DNA of 64,000 bases from Lachnospiraceae bacterium. GTDB taxonomy: Bacteria > Bacillota > Clostridia > Lachnospirales > Lachnospiraceae. Positions 56,879-64,000 of the stretch are shown one piece after another. The stretch is taken from the NCBI GenBank assembly GCA_016287095.1, contig JAEEVK010000006.1, forward strand, positions 1 through 64,000. Direction: 5' to 3'. Under the pieces are notes generated by a model. It was given only the letters and a program-made list of their open reading frames with translations. It made no database searches and was not told the DNA's origin. A program made the translations under genes and the position numbers. How positions within the stretch are numbered: the stretch's first letter is position 1; each line of letters opens with the position of its first letter.

Positions 56879-58264
56879 CTACCTTCCACCTATCATGATC
56901 TTACATCTCATATGAGGACCGCCCATAGATACAGCCATAGGCTGTTTCTTGCCGCAGAAACCGCTGGATGTCCACTCCACCTTGTCAGATACCATATCAA
57001 CGGTCTTGAGCATTTCAAATGCTACACCGGATACAGTGGTATCAAGAAGAGCCTTTCCGAGCTTTCCGTTTTTGATCTCATAACCGCAGGTTACACCGAA
57101 CATAAACTCACCGGTAAGGTCTGCCTGTCCGTTTCCTGAATCGATAAGATAGTAACCGTCTTCTACAGAGGAAATTAACTCTTCTACGGTATTCTTTCCC
57201 GGAAGAACACAGGTATTTCTCATACGGATGATAGGCTCATCCGCAAAGCCCCAGCCTCTGGCATTTCCCTTAGGCTCCATGCCGAAATGCTTAGCTGTCT
57301 CTCTGTCGTTCATGTATCCTACAAGGATACCGTCTTTTATAAGATCAACATCCTTTGCAACGATACCTTCGTCATCCATATATACAGGAAGAGGAGCCAT
57401 CTTTCCTTCGTACATGTTAGCAAAATCAACAAGACTTACCAGATCGGAGCCAACACGTTTATTTAAAGAAGGACCTGCAACGCTGCCACCGAGTACCAGG
57501 TCAGCCTCAACGGTATGGCCTACTGCTTCATGGGCTAACATACCTGCCATATAAGGTGAAAGGATAACGGTTTTTAAGCCTGCCTCTGCATAAACACCTT
57601 CTTTTTTATCCATTACTCTCTTGTAGAGAAGGTCAATCCCTTCATATACTTCATCAAGCTTACCGAAATTATCGTTAAAGCTTCCGAATCCGCCGAATGC
57701 CTTAAACAGCTCTACCGGACTTCCGTCCTTAGCTTCAGCACTCATCATAACATAGATATAGCATCTGGGAGTTACGAGATGTCCGTTAAATGCATCAGAA
57801 GTATAGATTATCCTGTCCTGTGAGTCCTCTGTATAAACAACAGTACGGCTGATAAGATCGGGATATTTCTTTACGATGTAATCATCGATAGTCTTACATG
57901 CCTCGATAATGGTTTTCTGTTCGGTATCGATAATTTCTGCGTTAAGCTTTACCGTACCGGTACCAAGTGATGCGGGCAGTTCAATGTTTCTGTTTGAATG
58001 CTTTGATAAGAAAAGAGCATTCTCTGTTGCAGCCTTTAATACCTTTTCAGCTCCCTCTGCATCATAGTCAGCTGTTGAAGCAAACCCGTATGTGCCGTTT
58101 TTATTTACTCTGGCACTTATACCGTTAGAAGCACTGCGCGAGTTCTGTACCATATTTCCCTTTAACAGTACGACTCTGCGGTTTCTGTTTTCGTGTCCGC
58201 GTAAGATGGTCTGAACACCGTCAGCGAACAGTGATGTTTTTGTACTTAAAATATCCTGTAGCAT
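56879..58264 (-). CDS. tldD: Metalloprotease TldD
   Basis: 461 residues, full length. The zinc motif is AHEAVGHTVEADL; a further conserved GMEPKGNARGWGFADEPIIRM block and the ending GPHMRCKIMIGG are typical. It is the catalytic half of the TldD-PmbA protease and forms an operon with pmbA. Ribosome site TAGGAGGAGG before the ATG. Confidence 0.94.
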   Translation of the reverse strand: MLQDILSTKTSLFADGVQTILRGHENRNRRVVLLKGNMVQNSRSASNGISARVNKNGTYGFASTADYDAEGAEKVLKAATENALFLSKHSNRNIELPASLGTGTVKLNAEIIDTEQKTIIEACKTIDDYIVKKYPDLISRTVVYTEDSQDRIIYTSDAFNGHLVTPRCYIYVMMSAEAKDGSPVELFKAFGGFGSFNDNFGKLDEVYEGIDLLYKRVMDKKEGVYAEAGLKTVILSPYMAGMLAHEAVGHTVEADLVLGGSVAGPSLNKRVGSDLVSLVDFANMYEGKMAPLPVYMDDEGIVAKDVDLIKDGILVGYMNDRETAKHFGMEPKGNARGWGFADEPIIRMRNTCVLPGKNTVEELISSVEDGYYLIDSGNGQADLTGEFMFGVTCGYEIKNGKLGKALLDTTVSGVAFEMLKTVDMVSDKVEWTSSGFCGKKQPMAVSMGGPHMRCKIMIGGR

Positions 58265-58387
58265 ATATTTGAGTACCTCCTCCTAGGTCTTTATATTTTT
58301 AATACTTCTACATATTAACATTTTTGCGCAGTCTGTTAAACCGTTGTTTTTTCGAAATTTACAATCTTAATTCGCTATTTTAGGAAT

Positions 58388-59296
58388 TTACCGTCTTTGG
58401 TTGCCTCTCAGCTGCATGAGAGTTTGCATAATGTGGTTTCTGATGAAATCCCTGTGCTCATCCTTTACCAGGAAGTAAATGTAGGAATCCAGCAGGAACT
58501 CCTTGCCTTCGCCGCGACCAACTATCTTAAAGTTTCTGAAGCCCTTCTTGATATACTCTTCTATATCATCGTTTGACATAAATGCGGGCTTTTTCTGACA
58601 GCCGGCAAATGTCCTCTTATCCGGAGTCTTGTCCCAGCAGGGGAATTGGATCCTGGTGTCAAACTCAAGCTGGTAACGTGATATCTCCCTGTAATGCTCA
58701 ACACGCTTGGGACATCCTGCAGAACATGTTTCGTTAACGAGTATCTCTATCCTGTCAGCAGCAGGCAGTATCTGCTCTATTACGCTCTCGTTGTGATTCA
58801 GATCATAATCAAGCACTACCAGGAAATAATCCTTCTTTATCTCATCTAAAAGTGTCTCAGTATTAAGAATACGCTTTGTAGTGGATGAAATGATCTTGTA
58901 CTTGGGATATTCACGCCTGATATACTCCTCTAGCACAGGACGGTTAACGAGTACCTGGTTCAAACCGTTATTCCCGACCTGCATGATCATATTACAGTAG
59001 GTATCATAGGTGTGCTTTTCTTCCAAGAGCACATTGGTCCAGGTAAATCTGCAGGGAATACCCCTCTGATTATAAGCCTTTAAGATACGCTCCACATCGG
59101 GCTTGTTGCAAAAGCCCTCTATGATATTACGTCCGCCGTTCCATATAGCACCGGGCAAAGTACCGTATACCGAACCGATCTTGTAATTGTCCCTGAACTT
59201 GCTCGGATACTTCTGCATGGTATCGAGCAGGACATGATTGATCAGGCCGAAATACACTATACCCGGAATATGCCAATAAATTGTCTCACTTGTCAT
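58388..59296 (-). CDS. U32-like Fe-S protein of unknown function
   Basis: 302 residues from the ATG at 59296, chosen for AAAGG 8 bases before. The fold looks like the U32 peptidase/UbiU-TrhP TIM-barrel group: C191 and C195 (NETCSAGCPKRVEHY), C220 and C233 could hold a [4Fe-4S] cluster, and SNDDIEEYIKKGFRNFKIVGR is like the family's closing block. In that family such proteins hydroxylate RNA or quinones. Here the Cys spacing is shorter. It has a private promoter that overlaps the terminator of the HD-GYP gene. Confidence 0.68.
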   Translation of the reverse strand: MTSETIYWHIPGIVYFGLINHVLLDTMQKYPSKFRDNYKIGSVYGTLPGAIWNGGRNIIEGFCNKPDVERILKAYNQRGIPCRFTWTNVLLEEKHTYDTYCNMIMQVGNNGLNQVLVNRPVLEEYIRREYPKYKIISSTTKRILNTETLLDEIKKDYFLVVLDYDLNHNESVIEQILPAADRIEILVNETCSAGCPKRVEHYREISRYQLEFDTRIQFPCWDKTPDKRTFAGCQKKPAFMSNDDIEEYIKKGFRNFKIVGRGEGKEFLLDSYIYFLVKDEHRDFIRNHIMQTLMQLRGNQRR

Positions 59297-59311
59297 ATTT
59301 CTAACCTTTCG

Positions 59312-59385
59312 CAAAAAAAATCTCCGGTATATCCCGAAAGGAACACACCGAAGATTATTATACCTTATTAAACGTTATATTTCAA
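59312..59385 (-). promoter_or_regulatory. Overlapping promoter and terminator before the U32-like gene
   Basis: On the minus strand TTGAAA (59385-59380), 17 bases, TATAAT (59362-59357), then at once a stem with arms at 59356-59347 and 59328-59319 and eight T's ending 59312. RNA started here (about 59350) would lack part of the stem, while HD-GYP read-through RNA would have it all. Confidence 0.7.
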
Positions 59386-59389
59386 GTCT

Positions 59390-61522
59390 TTATGATTTTT
59401 TAATCTTTATATTGGTGATAGCACACTGGTCACCCGAAAGTGCGAAATAAACATCCCCGTGATCTTCTTCTATCTTGGTGACATTCTTGATATAGATGCC
59501 GAAATTGGTCGTCGTAATGGTTATGGTGTCGCCGCTTCTCTCAACGGATACGGCACAGTCCATTCCTTTTTTATTAAGATCCTTCCATGCATCCCAGCCC
59601 TTGAACAGCTCGCTCTTTTCGACTGTAAGATCATTGGCACCGTCTTTAGCCGTATCTATAAGTTCACCGTCAAGTCTGACCAGAGCATACTCCTTATAAT
59701 TTCTGCCCCTCACTATACCATCATCAGAATGGAAAAGTACAAGATAAGAGCAATGCCATATAAGTCTCGCTGTCGGCAGACTCATCGTATGGAAGCTTAC
59801 ATCCAGTCTGTTCGTAACAGTGATACCGGGTGTAGCTTCAGTCCTGTGTCCGTCAACCTGTACGCTGGGCACATCTCCATCCTTACCTTTGATATACGAT
59901 ATAGCTTCAACCAGCCTGGGAATATAATCAAGAGGTGTCGGATCAGTTGTCCTTTCAATCTTGCCCTCGGTAAAACTGCAATACTCACCTGTAATACCGA
60001 GATATACATATCTTGAGCTGTCAGGCAGGGCCAAAATAACCTTTACCGTTCTCTCACCATCATCGATAGTAATCATTGCATGATCTTTTCTCTTGACAGC
60101 CTCCACATCATAAATCTTACCTGAATGTGCCTCAAAAAGCTTATCTTTATCAGGCTCATGAGTAATGATATCCGTCTGAGTCTTACGTAAGGCAGCACTC
60201 TCCACAACACCGTTCATCCAGACAGTACCGTACTCATAATAAAGCATTTCTTTTACAGCGCGCTCTTCTGTATGAACATGTCCGTCAAGCGAATCAAATA
60301 ATACAAATGCAGCGCCACGGCTGTTTTCAACACTTTTATCAACCGACAGCTGGAAATGTATTTTAGTAATCCAGGGAGACAAAAGAATGCCTTCAGTAAT
60401 GTCACTTCTGAATTTGCCGCAATGAAGCTCACCTTTTTCGTAAAGATTCTTATTGGCTATCTTTTCTCTCATGATATATTCAACATCTTTATCTATAAGA
60501 TGAAGCATAATCTTGGCAAACTTAGGATCAAACTGGGTACCTGCCCCCTTTACTATCTCCTCACGTATTATCTGCTGAGGGATAGCATCCCTGTAGCTAC
60601 GATTCGAAGACATGGCATCATAGGCATCAGCAACAGAAATGATCCTGGCAATCTCAGGTATATCCTCACCCTTTAAGTGATCGGGATAACCCTTACCATC
60701 GTATCGCTCATGATGGTAATGTGCGCCAAGTGAAAGATAAGGATACTCTGTGATACTTGAAAGGATCTGATATCCCATGAAAGGATGGGACTTGATAGTC
60801 TCATATTCCTCAGGAGTAAGCTTACCCTTTTTGTTAAGTATCGCATTCTGGATACCGATCTTACCAACATCATGAAGAAGTGCTGCATAATATATCCTGT
60901 AACACTCATCATCATCCTTACCCAGAGCTCGTGCAATCTTCTCAGAATACTGAGCCACACGTATGGAATGTCCATGTGAATAAGTATCCTTTGCATCTAT
61001 CGAATTAACCAGAGCAGTCGCAGTCTGTTCGAACAGGCGCTGTGAAAACCTCTGTTTTTCAGTAACGAGTTCAATCTCTGCATCGGCAAGCCTGTTTATT
61101 GCCTTATTTCTCTTATAGATCAGAACTATGGCAATAATCGTCAATATACTGGTAAACACTCCGGGTACAGCCATAGCGTTTCCGCCTGCAAAAAACTGAA
61201 TAATCAACAACGGTATCTGAACCATGATCAATGCCAGTGCGCTTATAAAGCCAAGTTTTCCGAAATAAACCACCATGAAAATGAGACAGATATTTCCGAT
61301 AGATGAGAATACTCCGGTAAACGAAGTCAGCGGTATGTCTACACCAAGCATCGGTATCATTGCCGGCGGTCCTGATGCATTTCCACGTGATATGATGTTG
61401 ATCATAACATTAGAAATGAAATATATCAGGAGCAAAATGATCAGAACATACTTAGGCACTGCCCCGCGTTTTTTCTTTCTATGTTTTTTATTTTCAATAA
61501 TTTCAGTATTATCTTTCTCCAT
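59390..61522 (-). CDS. Membrane HD-GYP protein, putative c-di-GMP phosphodiesterase
   Basis: 710 residues. About five membrane helices lie in residues 24-137. The HD-GYP domain (about 170-345) has HSIRVAQYSEKIA, HD at 217-218 in LLHDVGKIG, HYHHERYDGKGYP at 268-280 with the GYP, and the DAYDAMSSNRSYR block, so phosphodiesterase activity is likely. A C-terminal part of about 360 residues is beta-rich, with two or three sandwich-like segments that look like sugar- or ligand-binding folds, unusual on the inner side. An AGGGG ribosome site precedes the ATG. Adjacent to a GGDEF gene one locus away. Confidence 0.88.
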   Translation of the reverse strand: MEKDNTEIIENKKHRKKKRGAVPKYVLIILLLIYFISNVMINIISRGNASGPPAMIPMLGVDIPLTSFTGVFSSIGNICLIFMVVYFGKLGFISALALIMVQIPLLIIQFFAGGNAMAVPGVFTSILTIIAIVLIYKRNKAINRLADAEIELVTEKQRFSQRLFEQTATALVNSIDAKDTYSHGHSIRVAQYSEKIARALGKDDDECYRIYYAALLHDVGKIGIQNAILNKKGKLTPEEYETIKSHPFMGYQILSSITEYPYLSLGAHYHHERYDGKGYPDHLKGEDIPEIARIISVADAYDAMSSNRSYRDAIPQQIIREEIVKGAGTQFDPKFAKIMLHLIDKDVEYIMREKIANKNLYEKGELHCGKFRSDITEGILLSPWITKIHFQLSVDKSVENSRGAAFVLFDSLDGHVHTEERAVKEMLYYEYGTVWMNGVVESAALRKTQTDIITHEPDKDKLFEAHSGKIYDVEAVKRKDHAMITIDDGERTVKVILALPDSSRYVYLGITGEYCSFTEGKIERTTDPTPLDYIPRLVEAISYIKGKDGDVPSVQVDGHRTEATPGITVTNRLDVSFHTMSLPTARLIWHCSYLVLFHSDDGIVRGRNYKEYALVRLDGELIDTAKDGANDLTVEKSELFKGWDAWKDLNKKGMDCAVSVERSGDTITITTTNFGIYIKNVTKIEEDHGDVYFALSGDQCAITNIKIKKS

Positions 61523-61689
61523 TAGCTTATCCCCTCATAAATAAAGCTATCATGTATATCGATAATAACTTTTTATATTGTATAGGTCACGATATATTTT
61601 ATACTATACCTAATTTTAACAATTTTACCACGATTTTCTCGATTTTTCAAGATTTATATGAAAAATATAAAATTAAGTAAATATTTGGG

Positions 61690-61718
61690 TTGATATATAC
61701 CTTTATTGATGGTATGAT
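61690..61718 (+). promoter_or_regulatory. Predicted promoter of rluF
   Basis: TTGATA (61690-61695), 17 bases, TATGAT (61713-61718), 69 bases before the ATG. I see no c-di-GMP riboswitch in the gap. Confidence 0.55.
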
Positions 61719-61786
61719 AGAAAATGTCGTTAAAGGCTCGAATACTAAAGCAGTCATTTAAAAACTAATAATAAGGAATACTACAT

Positions 61787-62572
61787 ATGAAAACCAAGAA
61801 AGAAATGTTCGATAACAAACCGAATACCGACTCAGCTTCTAACGAAAATGCCGGTATAAGGATAAATAAATATCTGGCTGAATCAGGTACCTGCTCAAGA
61901 CGTGAGGCTGACAAGCTGGTAGCTGACGGTAAGGTAAGGATAGATGGCGAAATAGCCGTGATGGGCAGCAAGGTACTCCCCGGTCAAAGAGTAACAGTTC
62001 AGGGTCAGGATATTAAGAAAAACGAAGACCTGATACTTATCGCATTTAATAAGCCCGTGGGTGTTGTCAGCACAACCGATAAACGTGACCCGGATAATAT
62101 CATCGATTTTATCAACTACGGGAAAAGGATTTTTCCCATAGGCCGTCTCGACAAGGACTCCGAAGGTCTCATACTCCTCACCAACGACGGAGATATCGTA
62201 AATAAAATACTTCGTGCCGGAAACTATCATGAAAAAGAATATATAGTTACTGTAAACAAGGATATTACACCGGATTTCTTAAGGATAATGAGCAGCGGTG
62301 TACCGATACTCGAAACTGTTACCAGGCCCTGCAAGATAGAGCAGATAGATAAAAAGGTGTTTAAGATAATTCTTACTCAAGGTTTAAACCGTCAGATAAG
62401 AAGAATGTGTGAGGCTTTAGGTTATAGAGTCAGAGCCCTTACCAGAGTCAGGATCATGAACATCAGACTCGGTCATCTAAAGACCGGTACCTGGAGGAAT
62501 CTCACTCCCAAAGAGCTTGAAGAACTGAAAGAAATGCTGGTTGATTCAAGCAGCGAGCCAATTAAATACTAA
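61787..62572 (+). CDS. rluF: 23S rRNA pseudouridine synthase, RluF type
   Basis: 261 residues. An N-terminal S4 RNA-binding domain (INKYLAESGTCSRREADKLV) is followed by the RsuA-family catalytic domain: GRLDKDSEGLILLTNDGD with the catalytic Asp, and GLNRQIRRMCEALGYRVRAL. The stretch ITPDFLRIMSSGVPILETVT matches the RluF subgroup, which modifies U2604 of 23S rRNA. A polar 23-residue N-terminal leader is unusual. AAGGA lies 8 bases before the ATG. Single gene, own terminator. Confidence 0.92.
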   Translation: MKTKKEMFDNKPNTDSASNENAGIRINKYLAESGTCSRREADKLVADGKVRIDGEIAVMGSKVLPGQRVTVQGQDIKKNEDLILIAFNKPVGVVSTTDKRDPDNIIDFINYGKRIFPIGRLDKDSEGLILLTNDGDIVNKILRAGNYHEKEYIVTVNKDITPDFLRIMSSGVPILETVTRPCKIEQIDKKVFKIILTQGLNRQIRRMCEALGYRVRALTRVRIMNIRLGHLKTGTWRNLTPKELEELKEMLVDSSSEPIKY

Positions 62573-62578
62573 GAAAAA

Positions 62579-62616
62579 AATGTCATCCCGGGCAAATGCA
62601 GGATGACATTTTCTTT
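62579..62616. terminator. Bidirectional terminator between rluF and the GGDEF gene
   Basis: AATGTCATCC (62579-62588) with GGATGACATT (62601-62610), T-run on the plus strand and A-run on the other side. Confidence 0.85.
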
Positions 62617-62636
62617 AATTATTTTGTTATGATATA

Positions 62637-64000
62637 TCACAGACGTTTTTTTAGTTCAGGATGATTTTCGTAGAATATCCTCTTATCCTCGTACATCCTT
62701 CCATCTGCTATTTTAAGAGCACGGCGTGTGTTTTTATAATCATCCTCTATGCAGGCTCCGATCGCAAATACTACCCTGTCGTATTTATTTGTGGCCTTTC
62801 TGAGCTCCTGTACCTTAGCTTTAAGTTCATCCTCTGTTACACCCAGCATGATAACTGTAAACTCATCTCCACCGGCTCTGTATATGTTATCCTTAGGGAA
62901 AACTTCGAACATTGCTTTAGCAGCATCCTTTAACAATGCATCTCCGGCTTCATGGCCATATTCATCATTTACAGTCTTAAGTCCGTTCAGGTCAGCAAAT
63001 ACGACACCAACACTCTGCCTGTTAGTCTTGTTATCTTCACTCAGCGCATCCACCCGGTTATTCATCTCATTTCTGTTAAGTACGCCGGTCAGCATATCCT
63101 TGGCACTCAGCACTTTAAGTCTGTCAACCAGCAGATAGTTTCCGATCTCGGAACCAAGTATAAATGTGGTGAGCTCTAAAGTATCCCTTATCTTCGAAGT
63201 CTGTGCTTCATCAAAATTAATAGCCCACATATAGCCTAAAAATTCATCATGGGACTTTAACGGAAACAAGACTATACTTTTGGCATGTGCATATCTCAGC
63301 GACTCATACCATACAGGATTACGCTCTTTTACGAGCTCCATATCATGATCATCCTTCGCTATGATACAATTGCTCGAACCAATCAGATCCTTCCAAGATT
63401 TAGCTATCTCATAGAAACCTGACATATCTTCATTACGTGGGGTAAGCTTAGTATCCGGTGCAAAATCCTCGCATAAAATGGAACACTTTTTCTCATAATC
63501 ATCAAGACGCAGGATGCAGCAATGCTCGGCCTTACACATATTTCTGATATCTGATACGACCTCATGCATTGTCTTTAAAAAATCAGTGGTTCCACGCAGC
63601 TTTATACAGGTCTCAAGTACATCAGATGCAAGCTCCTGTGATACGTTTGACATGGTCTTTGTATCAGCAGTAAAGTTTACTTCCATTGAGTACATGCAAT
63701 AGTGTATATTTTCTTCTGCAGAGCCTGCAGGAATAAATGTCATATTAAACCAGATAGGCATCTGATTTGGCTTAACGTATGAATGAAGGCACTTTTTCTG
63801 TACGGCACTTCTCAAGCAGAAATCCTCGAAATTTAAGTCTCTGGGAAGATAGTCTGTATACAGACTGTTAGGCACGAAGGTGCTTTTCTTCATCGAATAA
63901 TCACCCTGAGGATGCTCTATGGAATCAATATATGCCTTATTGCCTGTGACAATACGCAGTCCGCCGCAGGAACCGTCATCCCTCACTTCAACTGCTATGA
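62637..64000 (-). CDS. GGDEF diguanylate cyclase with GAF domain (5' truncated)
   Basis: The frame stays open to the window end (upstream codons give IAVEVRDDGSCGG), so the true start lies outside; a GTG at 63986 is not the start. A PAS-like N-terminal part (IVTGNKAYI) is followed by a GAF-like sensor (about residues 130-285 of the visible part) and a GGDEF domain: VVFADLNGLKTVNDEYGHEAGD and the intact signature RAGGDEFTVIM. It should make c-di-GMP. No inhibitory RxxD motif is clear to me. Close to the HD-GYP gene, which would degrade its product. Confidence 0.9.
   Translation of the reverse strand, partial: IAVEVRDDGSCGGLRIVTGNKAYIDSIEHPQGDYSMKKSTFVPNSLYTDYLPRDLNFEDFCLRSAVQKKCLHSYVKPNQMPIWFNMTFIPAGSAEENIHYCMYSMEVNFTADTKTMSNVSQELASDVLETCIKLRGTTDFLKTMHEVVSDIRNMCKAEHCCILRLDDYEKKCSILCEDFAPDTKLTPRNEDMSGFYEIAKSWKDLIGSSNCIIAKDDHDMELVKERNPVWYESLRYAHAKSIVLFPLKSHDEFLGYMWAINFDEAQTSKIRDTLELTTFILGSEIGNYLLVDRLKVLSAKDMLTGVLNRNEMNNRVDALSEDNKTNRQSVGVVFADLNGLKTVNDEYGHEAGDALLKDAAKAMFEVFPKDNIYRAGGDEFTVIMLGVTEDELKAKVQELRKATNKYDRVVFAIGACIEDDYKNTRRALKIADGRMYEDKRIFYENHPELKKRL

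Noticed and set aside
55566..58264. RiPP biosynthesis locus around TldD/PmbA
   Set aside because: No precursor peptide, cyclase or exporter gene beside them; ilvE and the U32-like gene are the neighbours.
61523..61786. c-di-GMP riboswitch near HD-GYP and rluF
   Set aside because: The conserved GEMM core bases were not found on either strand.

Overview
The window reads as chromosome of an anaerobic, fibre-degrading Firmicute of the Lachnospiraceae, probably Butyrivibrio-like. This is inferred from gene content, not from any marker gene: a membrane-tailed GH10 xylanase, an intracellular GH3/SGNH/ABC oligosaccharide locus, ferredoxin-dependent 2-oxoacid oxidoreductase, many Thr/Pro-rich secreted proteins, c-di-GMP proteins and AT-rich spacers. 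I saw no rRNA, tRNA, CRISPR array, transposase or prophage gene. Almost everything lies on the minus strand.

Layout. 1-1100: 3' part of the xylanase. 1200-4849: a phosphopantetheinyl transferase and an orphan McrB-like AAA+ ATPase with a very long Ala/Pro/Gln-rich linker. 5146-5847: araD, with an odd AUG-UAG start-stop leader. 5921-18460: a long minus-strand run (lipoprotein, TIR-TM-Sel1 protein, ybaK, cls, zinc-ribbon protein, ruvAB, chorismate mutase-shikimate kinase fusion, trkAH, Cys-rich small protein, rlmD). 18691-23055: YprB-like exonuclease, lipoprotein, ilvB. 23229-28880: a giant secreted papain-like protease with Fn3-like, Gly/Ser/Glu-repeat and LRR parts. 29027-32405: four-subunit 2-oxoacid:ferredoxin oxidoreductase plus a P-loop ATPase. 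32657-44000: secreted proteins of unknown function, including two paralogous YD-repeat/beta-helix proteins that flank a free-standing reverse transcriptase, then a 2-hydroxyacid dehydrogenase coupled to a secreted transglutaminase-like protein. 44133-54224: a glycan-use locus (GH3, SGNH esterase, solute-binding lipoprotein, two permeases, divergent AraC regulator). 54387-64000: ilvE, pmbA/tldD, a U32-like Fe-S protein, an HD-GYP membrane protein, rluF and a GGDEF protein cut by the window end.

How the genes fit together. The xylanase would release xylo-oligosaccharides outside the cell, and the 44-54 kb locus could import, deacetylate and hydrolyse them under AraC control. araD fits pentose catabolism. 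ilvB, ilvE and the Vor-type oxidoreductase touch branched-chain amino and keto acids. HD-GYP and GGDEF proteins lie 1 kb apart and could degrade and make c-di-GMP.

The best candidates for something undescribed are the reverse transcriptase with hairpins over its 3' end (37674-38963) between paralogous surface proteins; a 40-codon out-of-frame coding-like tail that ends exactly at a terminator (33882-34037); a terminator that overlaps a promoter so that only read-through RNA can form it (59312-59385); and a repeat that starts exactly on the stop codons of two genes (10446-10472 and 13296-13377).
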